Source: Pseudomonas sp. LFM046
GTDB lineage: Bacteria; Pseudomonadota; Gammaproteobacteria; Pseudomonadales; Pseudomonadaceae
Reading direction: 5' to 3'
NCBI RefSeq assembly: GCF_000949385.2
Contig: NZ_JYKO02000001.1
Span: 576,161 to 640,160, forward strand
Length of the DNA: 64,000 bases
Below the pieces are notes generated by a model, which did not search any database, had not been told where the DNA came from, and was given only the letters and a program-made list of their open reading frames with translations. Below, piece after piece: positions 1 to 12,204 of this stretch (its first letter is position 1; every line of letters starts with the position of its first letter). Both the position numbers and the translations under genes were made by a program.

Positions 1-974
1 GCGGCCTTGATCGCTTCATCACGGATCAGGGCGGTGATCTGGACCTGGTTTTCGGTCGTTCCGGCATCGACCCGGAGCAATTGCTCCATCCCACCCTGAG
101 CCTGGCCCTGCCCAACTACTGCCAGGTGTTGGAAGAGGCTGCGCGGCAATCCGGCTGTGACAACTTCGGCCTGCGCTATGGCCAGCAATTCCAGCCACGG
201 GCCTTGGGCTTGCTGGGCTATGTCGGGCTCTGCTCGGACACCCTGGAGGCGGCGCTGAAGAACTTCGCCGCGGCCTTTCCCTATCACCAGCACAGCACCC
301 TGATCCGCCTGGTGGATTGCGGTGAGTGCTACCGCTTCGACTATCAGGTCCGCCACGGCGCCATCCTGGATCGCCGGCAGGATGCCGAGCTGACCATGGG
401 CATGGCCCTGAACCTGATGCGTCACGTACTGGGCCGCGACTGGACGCCGCGTGCCGTGGCCTTCGAGCATGAGCGCCCGGAAAGCTGGCAGGAGCACAGC
501 CAGGTGTTCGGTGCGCCGGTGCAGTTCGGGCGGTCCTGCAACTTCCTGCTTGTACCCAAGGGGGATGTGCAGGGCAAATCGATGCCCGAGCGTGATCCCA
601 ACCTGCTGTTCCTCGTTCAGGACGTGATCCGTCGCCTGGGCGAGCAGGATGTTCGACCGAGCCTGCTGGAAGAAGCGGGGACTCGAATTCGCCTGGTTCT
701 GGCCGAGGGCGAACCCTGTCTGGAACTGATCGCCGAATCCCTCGAACTCACCCCGGCGGGTCTGCAACGGCGCCTGCGCGAGGAGGGGCTGAGCTTCAGC
801 CAACTGGTGGAACAGACCCGCCGTGAGCTGGCGCTTCATTACCTGCGCCAGCGTCAGCGACCCATTTCCGAGCTGGCGCCCTTGCTGGGCTATTCCGAGA
901 CCAGCGCCTTTTCCCGCGCCTTCCGCCGCTGGTTCGGCGTGAGCCCCCGGCAGTGGCGGGGCGACGAGCGCTGA
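1..974 (+). CDS. AraC-family transcriptional regulator (5' truncated by window edge)
   Basis: The reading frame is open from the first bases of the window (codons begin at position 3), so the true start lies upstream. The visible part has an N-terminal ligand-binding/dimerisation region of the type found in OruR/ArgR-like AraC proteins, which contains the stretch GLRYGQQFQPRALGLLGY. The C-terminal HTH_18 DNA-binding domain occupies about the last 100 residues, and its second helix-turn-helix reads ISELAPLLGYSETSAFSRAF, the classic AraC signature. It faces the convergent aldehyde dehydrogenase gene across a repeat and a terminator. A role in alcohol, aldehyde or amine catabolism is only an inference from that neighbour. 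Confidence 0.88.
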   Translation, partial: GLDRFITDQGGDLDLVFGRSGIDPEQLLHPTLSLALPNYCQVLEEAARQSGCDNFGLRYGQQFQPRALGLLGYVGLCSDTLEAALKNFAAAFPYHQHSTLIRLVDCGECYRFDYQVRHGAILDRRQDAELTMGMALNLMRHVLGRDWTPRAVAFEHERPESWQEHSQVFGAPVQFGRSCNFLLVPKGDVQGKSMPERDPNLLFLVQDVIRRLGEQDVRPSLLEEAGTRIRLVLAEGEPCLELIAESLELTPAGLQRRLREEGLSFSQLVEQTRRELALHYLRQRQRPISELAPLLGYSETSAFSRAFRRWFGVSPRQWRGDER

Positions 975-985
975 TCTGATGTTGT

Positions 986-1072
986 CGTAGGTTGGTGCCG
1001 AGCGCAGCGAGGCCCAACGATGCGGGAGTCCGGCATTGCCATGTTGGGCTTCGTTCCTAAGCCCAACCTACG
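986..1072. repeat. REPIN-like pair of inverted repeats
   Basis: Two imperfect copies of a CGTAGGTTGG...CCCAAC unit lie head to head: 986-1017 on the plus strand, and 1043-1072 reading as its reverse complement. Each can fold alone (for example GTTGGGCTT/AAGCCCAAC), and together they form a long stem. They sit between convergent genes, which is typical of Pseudomonas repetitive extragenic palindromes. Confidence 0.7.
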
Positions 1073-1077
1073 GAAAT

Positions 1078-1107
1078 GAAAAAACGCGGCCGAAGCCGCG
1101 TTTTTTC
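1078..1107. terminator. Bidirectional rho-independent terminator
   Basis: The stem is CGCGGC/GCCGCG, extended by an A-run on the left and a T-run on the right, so it can act on both strands. It ends the aldehyde dehydrogenase transcript (minus strand) just downstream of its stop and also serves the AraC gene. Confidence 0.85.
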
Positions 1108-1122
1108 ATTGCGTGCCGGGGA

Positions 1123-2643
<1,521 letters not shown>

Positions 2644-2704
2644 GGTGTTTCTCCTGTCTCTTGTTCTGTTTGGGAGAACGCTGGTTGGCGTTTGTCCTCT
2701 TGAG

Positions 2705-2720
2705 AGCAAGGCCTGGGCCA
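2705..2720 (-). promoter_or_regulatory. Sigma-54 (-24/-12) promoter for the aldehyde dehydrogenase gene
   Basis: The minus strand reads TGGCCCAGGCCTTGCT, with GG and GC separated by exactly ten bases as RpoN promoters require. Transcription would start near 2694, about 50 nt before the dehydrogenase ATG. The divergent gene encodes a sigma-54 activator, which supports the call. Confidence 0.7.
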
Positions 2721-2784
2721 GAGTGCTGAAAGTGCCGTGCTAGAGGGCTTTCTTACACGTCGCTCCGATCCTCTCCAGAACCCT

Positions 2785-2835
2785 TGTGACAGGTGTGGCA
2801 CAGCGGCAGGTGACACTTTGTCACGCATCTGGCAC
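2785..2835. promoter_or_regulatory. Probable upstream activator sites for the sigma-54 regulator
   Basis: The region holds a perfect palindrome GTGACA-ctt-TGTCAC (2810-2824), an imperfect one TGTGACAGGTGTGGCACA (2785-2802) and a repeated TGGCACAGCG motif. They lie about 65-130 bp upstream of the -24/-12 element, the usual place for enhancer sites. Assignment to the divergent regulator is inference. Nothing else is apparent in the 2644-2961 gap. Confidence 0.4.
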
Positions 2836-2961
2836 AGCGGATGACCAGCAGGTCAGTCGGCCATTGCAATGGGCTCCACGCTGGAGGATGCTGCGTCGAC
2901 GCGGGTGCCGTTCCACGGCCAGGGCTGCCTCCCCGGAAGCCCGCACTGGAGAACAACAACA

Positions 2962-4863
<1,902 letters not shown>

Positions 4864-4886
4864 TCCGCACGCGGTTTGTTCTTATT

Positions 4887-4912
4887 GTGGGGGCGAATGT
4901 ATTCGCCCCCAC
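4887..4912. repeat. Palindromic repeat, GGGGCGAAT family (copy 1)
   Basis: GTGGGGGCGAAT and ATTCGCCCCCAC flank a two-base loop, making a near-perfect palindrome 25 bp after the regulator stop. Related copies occur at 28605 and 35001, with a degenerate one near 38045. Confidence 0.7.
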
Positions 4913-5092
4913 AGGTTCGTCGCCCTGACAAACAGAAAAGCCCGGCAGCCGGCACCCAGCCGTGGCTACACTTTTCTCTACCTTGCACGGCCCTCCAAGG
5001 CAGGTCGTCTGCTGCTGCAGGCTCATCGCTCGATTGCCTTGATCGAGGCGTATTGGCGCAGCCGGGTAGTGCTGCATCGAGGGGGTGAGCCC

Positions 5093-6190
5093 ATGGTTCT
5101 CACGCGCAGACATCCGCTCCACGGCATCCGCTTGGCCCTGGTGCTCACCACGGTGTGCTGCGTAGGCGGTTGCGGCACATTGGGGCCGGCCTCGGTGCAA
5201 CGCGACCGCACGGAATACGGCGATGTGCTCGCCTCCACCTGGAAGGAGCAGACGCTGCTCAACATCGTCAAGCTGCGCTACGGCGATGCGCCGGTGTACC
5301 TGGATGTTTCGTCCGTCATCAGCTCCAGCGCGCTCGAAAGCCAAGTGAGTCTCGGCAGCAGTTGGTTCTCGGGGTTTCCCAGCGATGGCGACAGCCAGAC
5401 CGTTCTCGCCACCGGCCGCTACACCGATCGCCCGACCATCAGCTACACGCCGCTTTCCGGGGAACGCTTCTCGCGCTATCTGCTGTGCCCGCTTTCGCCG
5501 GGCGCGGTGTTTTCCCTGATCCAGGCGGGCTACCCGGTCGACCGCGTGCTGCAACTGACCACGCGCGCCATCAACGGGGTCTACAACCGCTCCACATCCC
5601 CGACGCGGATACGCTCTGCCGATCCGCGTTTCTATCAGCTGCTCGATACCTTGCGGCGGATCCAGCGGTCCGAGGCGCTCGGGATGCGCATCAGCCCGCG
5701 CGGGGACGATGACAATTCACTGATGATCATTTCCCGTGGCGTCCCGGCAAGCGTCGCCAAGGATAGCCACGCCGTGCGTGAAATCCTCCAGCTCAAACCC
5801 GACGCCAGCGAGCTGACATTGACCTTCGGCATGGTGCCGAGGAGCGATACCGAGGTCGCCGTGCTCACGCGCTCCATGTCGGAAATTTTTGCGGAAATAG
5901 CCGCGACCATCGAGGCGCCTCCCGAGCACGTGGCGCAAGGGCGTGCCAACCCGATGCCTGCGCTTCCCGAGGCGACCAGCCCCTGGGACCAGCCGCTGGT
6001 ACGCATCCGGTCCAGCACGGAGCGGCCCGCCGATGCCTATGCCACGGTTCGCTACCGTGACCACTGGTTCTGGATCGACGACCGGGACATGCGCTCCAAG
6101 TCGGAATTCCTGTTCATTCTCGTGCTGTTCTCCCTGGCCGAAACGGGCGTTGCACCCCAGGCGCCGGTGATCACCGTGCCCGCCAACTGA
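5093..6190 (+). CDS. Putative lipoprotein of unknown function
   Basis: I do not recognise this 365-residue protein. The ATG at 5093 follows GAGGGGG and opens a signal sequence ending in the lipobox-like VGGC at about residue 24, so outer-membrane or periplasmic anchoring is likely. A conserved-looking segment TLLNIVKLRYGDAPVYLDVS lies in the N-terminal third, and the C-terminal part has WFWIDDRDMRSKSEFLFIL. It is followed by a strong terminator and then by the vgrG cluster. Whether it belongs to that T6SS cluster is unknown, because the terminator separates them. Confidence 0.7.
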   Translation: MVLTRRHPLHGIRLALVLTTVCCVGGCGTLGPASVQRDRTEYGDVLASTWKEQTLLNIVKLRYGDAPVYLDVSSVISSSALESQVSLGSSWFSGFPSDGDSQTVLATGRYTDRPTISYTPLSGERFSRYLLCPLSPGAVFSLIQAGYPVDRVLQLTTRAINGVYNRSTSPTRIRSADPRFYQLLDTLRRIQRSEALGMRISPRGDDDNSLMIISRGVPASVAKDSHAVREILQLKPDASELTLTFGMVPRSDTEVAVLTRSMSEIFAEIAATIEAPPEHVAQGRANPMPALPEATSPWDQPLVRIRSSTERPADAYATVRYRDHWFWIDDRDMRSKSEFLFILVLFSLAETGVAPQAPVITVPAN

Positions 6191-6218
6191 CAGCGTCCGC
6201 GGATCCCGGTGCAGGCAC

Positions 6219-6256
6219 CAAAAAGCCCGGTCCCTTTGCAGGACCGGGCTTTTTTA
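6219..6256. terminator. Bidirectional rho-independent terminator (copy 1 of a duplicated element)
   Basis: The stem AAGCCCGGTCC/GGACCGGGCTT is framed by A- and T-runs. The same element, with very few changes and matching downstream bases up to about 6270, recurs at 18387 after the tssM-like gene, so the two copies bracket the T6SS cluster. Confidence 0.88.
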
Positions 6257-6444
6257 CAAGAGGTGCGGGCCTTCTTGCCCGCCGGTACCAGGTGTCCATC
6301 GGAAAATTCCTTCCAGCGTCGGCCGGTCTCCCAACACGACGAAACGCCTTTTCCGGCGAATTTTCCGAACCGTTCTGATAGCTGGGCCGGGTGGGCAGAC
6401 GGCAATCTCCTGTGTTCGGTGTTAACGCAGGGAGGCCCACCCGT

Positions 6445-8829
6445 ATGCTCGATGAAGCACGGATATTCTTCGACCACAGCCGCCACAAGCTCCGCGTCCG
6501 CAACCTCGACGCGCCGCTCGACGTGCTCGCCTTCCACGGCAACGAAGCCCTCAGCCGGACTTTTTGCTACCGCGTGGAGTTCACCTCCACCGAGCGCGAC
6601 CTCCCCGCCGAGCGCCTGCTCGGCCAGGACGCCCGCTTCAGCCTCTTCCCGCCGCCCACGCCGGTGCCCTTCGCCGGCATGAGCGTGCCGCCGGCCAAAC
6701 CGCTGCGCACCCTGCATGGCGTGATCACCGGCTTTCGCCGCCTCTCCGGCTCCGCTGACGAAGCCCGCTACGAAATCACCCTGCGGCCGCGCTTCGCGCT
6801 GCTGGGCCTTGGCCGGCAATACCGCATCTATCAGCACCAATCGGTGCCGGAGATCGTCGAAAGCATTCTGCGCAGCCGGCATGAATTCGAAGGGCAGGGC
6901 TTCTTCTTCGACCTCAAGCGCGAATACCCCAAGCGCGAACAGGTGATGCAATACGGCGAAAGCGACCTGAAATTCATCAATCGCCTGCTGGCCGAGGTCG
7001 GCATCTGGTACCGCTTCACCGCCGACGAGCGCCTGAACATCGAGGTCGTCGAATTCCACGACGACCAGCGCAACTACCAGTTCGACGTCAGTCTGCCGTA
7101 CCGCCCGCAGTCCGGCACCAGCAGCAGCGGACAGGACGCCGTGTGGCAACTGCAATCCCGCCACGGCGTGGTGGAACAGCACATCCACATCCGCGCCTAT
7201 GACCCGCGTGATGTCGATGCCTACCTCGACGGCGACGTCGACCAGACCCGTGGCGCCCCCACCACCTACGGCGAGGCCTACCACTACGCCGAGCCCTACA
7301 CCGCGCTGGGCGATGCCCTCGACCAGGACGAAGACCTGCAGAGCGAGTCCGGCTACTTCTATGCCCGCCTGCGCCACGAACGCTACCTCAACCGGCAGAC
7401 CCGCCTCGAGGGCTTCACCAGCAGCGCGGCCCTGGCGCCCGGGCAGGTGCTGAAAATCGACGGCGGCGCGCCCGCGGCCTACGCCCCCGGCGCCGTCATC
7501 ACCCGCCTGATCACCACGGCCGCCCGCGACTGCAGCTTCGAGGCGCGCTTCAACGCCATCCCCTACGCCGAGCACATCTGCTTCCGCCCGCCGCTGGGGA
7601 AAAAACCGGTGATCGCCGGCACCATTCCCGCCCGTGTCACCAGCCGGCAGGACGGCGACCTCTACAGCCACCTCGATCTCGAAGGACGCTACAAGGTCAA
7701 CTTCCTCTTCGACCGCGACGCCTGGCCCGCCGGGCAGGAAAGCCTGTGGCTGCGCCTGGCGCGCCCCTACGCCGGCGACACCCACGGCCTGCACCTGCCG
7801 CTGATCCAGGGCACCGAAGTGGCGGTGGCCTTCGAGCAGGGCGACCCGGACAAGCCCTACATCGCCTTCGCCCTGCACGACAGTCGCCACCCCGACCCCG
7901 TCACCCTGCGCAACTACACCCGCAACGTCCTGCGCACCCCGGCCAACAACAAACTGCGCCTGGAAGACCGGCGCGGCCAGGAACACATCAAGCTCAGCAC
8001 CGAGCACAGCGGCAAGAGCCAGCTCAACCTCGGCCATCTGGTGGATGGCCAGCGGCCCCACCCCAACCGTCGTGGCGCAGGTTTCGAACTGCGCACCGAT
8101 GGCCATGGCGCCATTCGGGCGGGCAAGGGGGTGTTCATCAGTGCGGATGAACAGCCGCGTGCGCAAGGCCAGGTCCTGGCCATGCAGGAAGCTGTCTCTC
8201 GCCTGCAACTGGCCGGTGAGGAGATGCAGAAGCTTTCCGCCGATGCCGAAGCCGCCAAAGCCGACGCCGCTGACGTGCAAGCACAACTGGCCCTGCTCAG
8301 AGAGCAACTTGATCAGTTGAAAGGCGCTGTGGCGTTGCTCAGCGCCCCGCAGGGAATCGCCCTGACCAGTGGCAACCATCTGCAACTGGCCGCCCAACGC
8401 AACCTGATGGTCAATGCCGGTCAGCAGGCGGATATCAGCGTGATGAAGCGCCTGTTCATCGGGGTGGGAAAAGGCTTGAGCCTGTTCGTACGCAAGTTGG
8501 GGATGAAACTCGTCGCCAACCAGGGCCCCATCAGTGTGCAGGCACAGAACGACCAGCTGGAGCTGATTGCCCGTCTCGGGCTGAGCATTACCAGCACGGA
8601 AGACGAAATCCGCATCACCGCCAGGAAGAAGATCACCCTCAACGCCGGCGGTAGCTACATCAGCCTCGATCCGTCTTGCATCGAATCCGGGACCCAGGGC
8701 GACTACCTGATCAAGTCGGCTCACTTCGACCACCAGGGCCCCGCCACGCAGTCACTGCCTTTGCCGGAACTGCCCCAACTCGGTGAATACCAGCGCAGCC
8801 ATCAACGCCTCACAGATTTCTCGGGCTAA
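6445..8829 (+). CDS. vgrG: T6SS spike protein VgrG
   Basis: The 794-residue protein is a type VI secretion tip trimer subunit. The N-terminal half is the gp27-like part (LDAPLDVLAFHGNEALSRTF; RSRHEFEGQGFFFDL; QYGESDLKFINRLLAEVG). An OB-fold gp5-like domain follows (GTIPARVTSRQDGDLYSHLD through RPYAGDTHG). A coiled-coil-prone stretch lies at about residues 579-632, then a DUF2345-type beta-helix extension (LIARLGLSITSTEDEIRITA). The ATG at 6445 follows GGGAGG. The next gene, a peptidoglycan hydrolase, is presumably loaded on this extension, since no DUF4123 or DUF1795 adaptor is present. No sheath or baseplate genes lie nearby. Confidence 0.96.
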   Translation: MLDEARIFFDHSRHKLRVRNLDAPLDVLAFHGNEALSRTFCYRVEFTSTERDLPAERLLGQDARFSLFPPPTPVPFAGMSVPPAKPLRTLHGVITGFRRLSGSADEARYEITLRPRFALLGLGRQYRIYQHQSVPEIVESILRSRHEFEGQGFFFDLKREYPKREQVMQYGESDLKFINRLLAEVGIWYRFTADERLNIEVVEFHDDQRNYQFDVSLPYRPQSGTSSSGQDAVWQLQSRHGVVEQHIHIRAYDPRDVDAYLDGDVDQTRGAPTTYGEAYHYAEPYTALGDALDQDEDLQSESGYFYARLRHERYLNRQTRLEGFTSSAALAPGQVLKIDGGAPAAYAPGAVITRLITTAARDCSFEARFNAIPYAEHICFRPPLGKKPVIAGTIPARVTSRQDGDLYSHLDLEGRYKVNFLFDRDAWPAGQESLWLRLARPYAGDTHGLHLPLIQGTEVAVAFEQGDPDKPYIAFALHDSRHPDPVTLRNYTRNVLRTPANNKLRLEDRRGQEHIKLSTEHSGKSQLNLGHLVDGQRPHPNRRGAGFELRTDGHGAIRAGKGVFISADEQPRAQGQVLAMQEAVSRLQLAGEEMQKLSADAEAAKADAADVQAQLALLREQLDQLKGAVALLSAPQGIALTSGNHLQLAAQRNLMVNAGQQADISVMKRLFIGVGKGLSLFVRKLGMKLVANQGPISVQAQNDQLELIARLGLSITSTEDEIRITARKKITLNAGGSYISLDPSCIESGTQGDYLIKSAHFDHQGPATQSLPLPELPQLGEYQRSHQRLTDFSG

Positions 8830-8889
8830 GTCGAAGGGTGCCAAGCAGGGAAGAGCACTGCCCCCACAACACGGACAGGAGAGTGACGA

Positions 8890-11595
8890 TTGTTCTTTTC
8901 CAACCTCTATGAAGCGATGAAGGACGGATACCGGCGCTGGCGGGATGGACCGCCAGTGCCACCGACGCCGCAACCCCGCGTAGCGCCGCCGACTGCTTCA
9001 CCGTCTCCAGTGATCCCCACGCCAGCTCCGGTGCCCGTGCCTTTGCCGTCGGGTGACCTGCCGGCGGTAAAGAACTGGAGCCATCCGTTTGGCGATACGT
9101 CGTCCGTCTTCCAGCAGTTGACCACCCTGGCCAAGGCCCAGGCGGGCTACTTTCCGCTGGGCCGCAATGGTCTGTGGCATGGCGGCGTGCATTTCGACTC
9201 CGGCACGGCGGGTACGGTGGGTCCTGAAGGTCAGGGCTACGTGCGTTGCCTGGCCGATGGGGAGGTGATCGCCTACCGCATCCCCGAGCAAACGCCCAAG
9301 ACCATGTTCTTCCCGGCTCCGGGCGTCACCGTAGAGGCCCCCTTTGCCTCGGGCTTCGTGCTGGTCCGCCATCGCCTGGAGGCTCCCAGGATCGAGGGCA
9401 AGGCCGACACGCCACCCAGCCTGATCTTCTACAGCCTGTACATGCACCTTGCCGATTGGGCGAGCTACCGGGCTGATACCGGTAAAGCGCGCCCTGCCTT
9501 CTGGCCGGAATCGAGCCAGCGTCGGGTCAAGATGACGGTCAAAGACTCGCGCCCTGGACACCCCGAAGAACGTGGTTTGAATCTTCGGCACTCGCCTTCC
9601 AGGGGCAAGGTCATTGGCTTCCTGCCGAAAGGCGCGGCTGTCACCGTCAGTGGCGAAGGGGACTATCGGAAGGTTGAAGGCATCAAAGGGCCAGTGGAGT
9701 TGCAAAATCCGGACGGGACGCTGCGCGGATATGTCGGCTTCAGTGCCCTGAAAGACATGGGGGGCGGAGTCTATCGGGTCAACACGAGCAAGGATCCTCT
9801 CACGGTGCGCCCTGTACCCAATAAGTCAGAGAGCGGAATTTTCAAGCTACCCATAGGTAGCGAGATCACGATCAGCGGCGAGGGCGAGTTCCGAAAGCTG
9901 GAGAGCGTCGTTCAGTACGCGCACTTCGCCTCGCTAGAGAGCGAACGCGAACCGCAGCGTGGAAAAGTTGTGGTGCTGGAAAAGCCATTCCCGATCAAGG
10001 CCGGTAACTTGATCGGCCATCTGGGTCCCTACCAGGACAGCAAAGAGGAAACGCCCCAAGAGAAACTGCATTTGGAAGTATTCGCCTGCGACGACGTGGA
10101 GGCGTTCTTCACGCAAAGCCGTAGATGGGCGGATCTGATGCCTGAGAAAGACAAGACTTGGCTGAAGTTGGAGAAGGGAACGCAGGTCGTCGTTCATCAG
10201 GCAAGTTACAGCAAGACAACCCCGCCAAGATCTGCCCACCCCCATGTACTGAGTGGTGCCCCGCTACTGATCCCACGCGCCCTGCTGGATGGCCTGTCGG
10301 CTGATAGCAAGATCACCGTAGCCGCTAGCGAATCCACCAAGGCCAGGAACTGGTATCGACTGGATAACCTGTTGCTCGATGCGAATGGCAAGAACATCCC
10401 GATCGGGTGGGTGTGCGATGAAGTTGGCGTAACGCCTTGGGTTAATCCATGGGCGTGGGACGGTTATGAGGTCATCTACAACAATGACCCGCCACAGAAC
10501 GCGCTTGCCCATTTCCTGCTCAATCTGGGCAATTACTTTGACGAGAAAGAGCGGGAACAGTGGAAGCCACTGGCTGACGCATCGGACAGAGGGCCAGTTA
10601 GGCAAAGATTGCTCGACATCATCGATGCCAATGCTGATGGAACGATCACGGCGGACGAAGTGCAAAAGGCTCTCAGTATTCCCGCTTACGCCCAGTCCAT
10701 TTCTCAGTTGGTGATTCATTACGAAAGTGAGTGGTATTACCAACAACGGAAGTGGGATGCCTTGGACAAAATTCTGGGGCACTCCGGCTCGACGCCTATT
10801 TTGAATTGGGCGGCGGAGAAAGAGCGGATAAAGGAATTGAGTTGGTGGGGAGAAGTTTCCGCATTGGGTGGCCTTCCAGACAGGGGGGGTGCTTATCAAT
10901 TTAACCCTATTGCCATACTTTCAAAGATGAATGGGTGCCGTTCAGAGGAGTGCATAGTTAAAACGTATGAAATGCAAGTGCTTGGCGGGAAAGTTGTGAT
11001 TTCGGAGGAGTCTTTCAAATACATTTTAGAAGCTGAAGGGTATGGAGATTGTCCGTATGTGCCTGGCGGAAATAGTGGAGTGACTATTGGATATGGTTAT
11101 GACCTCGGCCAACAGTCTGAGAGCCAAGTTCGCAGGGATCTTAAAGATATATATTCACCGCAAGTATTGGAGCGATTAATTGGGGTTGTGGGCAAAAAAG
11201 GGGATGACGCTCGCGATGTGGTTGGTTCTGTAAGTGATATAAAAATATCTAAAGATTTGGCTCTGAACCTTGCCTCAAATATGAAGGCCAGATACGCCCA
11301 GTTGATGGTTGATGTGTATCCATCAATTGTTGAGCTGCATCCTCACTGCCAGGGAGCGATACTTTCCCTTGTGGTCAACAGAGGAAATTCTTTCACAAGA
11401 CCGGACGTTTTATCTAGAGTGGAAATGAAGCAAATAGCCGATGATCTTGAGGCTTCGCATCCAGATAAAGTTCCCTTGAGGCTTAGAGCAATGAAAAGGC
11501 TATGGCAGGGAAAGGCAAGTCTAAGGGGGCTGATTCTTCGCAGGGAGGAAGAGGCAAAATTATTTGAGAGGGGGTTGAAATGCAATTGCTGGTGA
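8890..11595 (+). CDS. Probable T6SS peptidoglycan-hydrolase effector (M23-like, SH3-like, EF-hand, pesticin/lysozyme-like)
   Basis: The 901-residue protein uses a TTG start after AGGAG. A Pro-rich linker (21-53) precedes an M23/LytM-like fold with HGGVHFD (97-103), an ADGEVIAY strand and YSLYMHL (181-187). The fold is interrupted by two similar SH3b-like units (both with VSGEGDYRK/ISGEGEFRK-type ends) and resumes at IGHLG...KLHLEVF. An EF-hand-type loop DANADGTITADE lies at 579-590. The C-terminus is lysozyme-like of the pesticin type: Glu716, then SGVTIGYGYDLG (729-740). It lies directly after vgrG and overlaps an exported immunity candidate, so delivery through VgrG is inferred. The last third is clearly AT-richer than the start. 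Confidence 0.83.
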   Translation: MFFSNLYEAMKDGYRRWRDGPPVPPTPQPRVAPPTASPSPVIPTPAPVPVPLPSGDLPAVKNWSHPFGDTSSVFQQLTTLAKAQAGYFPLGRNGLWHGGVHFDSGTAGTVGPEGQGYVRCLADGEVIAYRIPEQTPKTMFFPAPGVTVEAPFASGFVLVRHRLEAPRIEGKADTPPSLIFYSLYMHLADWASYRADTGKARPAFWPESSQRRVKMTVKDSRPGHPEERGLNLRHSPSRGKVIGFLPKGAAVTVSGEGDYRKVEGIKGPVELQNPDGTLRGYVGFSALKDMGGGVYRVNTSKDPLTVRPVPNKSESGIFKLPIGSEITISGEGEFRKLESVVQYAHFASLESEREPQRGKVVVLEKPFPIKAGNLIGHLGPYQDSKEETPQEKLHLEVFACDDVEAFFTQSRRWADLMPEKDKTWLKLEKGTQVVVHQASYSKTTPPRSAHPHVLSGAPLLIPRALLDGLSADSKITVAASESTKARNWYRLDNLLLDANGKNIPIGWVCDEVGVTPWVNPWAWDGYEVIYNNDPPQNALAHFLLNLGNYFDEKEREQWKPLADASDRGPVRQRLLDIIDANADGTITADEVQKALSIPAYAQSISQLVIHYESEWYYQQRKWDALDKILGHSGSTPILNWAAEKERIKELSWWGEVSALGGLPDRGGAYQFNPIAILSKMNGCRSEECIVKTYEMQVLGGKVVISEESFKYILEAEGYGDCPYVPGGNSGVTIGYGYDLGQQSESQVRRDLKDIYSPQVLERLIGVVGKKGDDARDVVGSVSDIKISKDLALNLASNMKARYAQLMVDVYPSIVELHPHCQGAILSLVVNRGNSFTRPDVLSRVEMKQIADDLEASHPDKVPLRLRAMKRLWQGKASLRGLILRREEEAKLFERGLKCNCW

Positions 11596-12152
11596 AAATT
11601 TGTTTGGCTCTCTCTGTTATTAAGTTTGGAAGCGCTTTTGCAGGTGAAAAATGTCAATCGGAAAGCACGAAAAAAGAGGATATTTTGAAATGTGTTGCAA
11701 TATCTCATGCGATTGTTGATGGGATGTTAAACGATAGGTATAGGGCAATCATTGGTGATAAGGGTTTTAAATATAAAGACCTTCTCGTAGAGGGGGAGCG
11801 GCTCTGGATAAACTACAGGGAGTCTCGATGCAAATATATTTATGACTCTATTTATCCTGGGGCGGAGGCAGAGATAGAGCGAGGCTCATGCGTATTATCA
11901 CTGACTTATTCAAGGCTTCTTGAATTGATCTACATAGAGAGCTCCGTTAAGGAGGCGAGTTTCGAGAGGTTTTTAGGGGGTGTCAAAGAACTCGAGCGAG
12001 ATAGTGTTAAAAAGGCATACGATTCTCTTGATATGACAGTGATAGATATTGATGGAGGAAAGTACTTTAGTAAAAATTGTGAACTTATAAATGCTTTGTA
12101 TGGCGAAGATGAAGCCGCTTGTATCGAAAGAATGAAGATTCAAAATTTGTAG
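11580..12152 (+). CDS. Exported LprI-like protein, candidate immunity protein 1
   Basis: The gene overlaps the effector end by 16 nt, so the two are translationally coupled. The 190-residue product starts with a cleavable signal peptide (MQLLVKICLALSVIKFGSAFA), followed by an LprI/DUF1311-like core: Cys-containing KCVAISHAIVDGMLNDRYR, then GERLWINYRESRCKYIYD and a further Cys. LprI-family proteins include lysozyme inhibitors, which fits protection against the lysozyme-like domain of the adjacent effector in the periplasm. Base composition is AT-rich, unlike the chromosome. Immunity function is inference from position, export and family. Confidence 0.78.
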   Translation: MQLLVKICLALSVIKFGSAFAGEKCQSESTKKEDILKCVAISHAIVDGMLNDRYRAIIGDKGFKYKDLLVEGERLWINYRESRCKYIYDSIYPGAEAEIERGSCVLSLTYSRLLELIYIESSVKEASFERFLGGVKELERDSVKKAYDSLDMTVIDIDGGKYFSKNCELINALYGEDEAACIERMKIQNL

Positions 12153-12204
12153 ATGTATTTTCATTTTGTAATTATCCGATGTCCTGCAGGTGGTTTGGCG
12201 TGGA

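Noticed and set aside
6052-8733. Open frame on the minus strand (about 893 codons) across vgrG
   Set aside because: Antisense shadow of VgrG, low-complexity translation and no ribosome-binding site.
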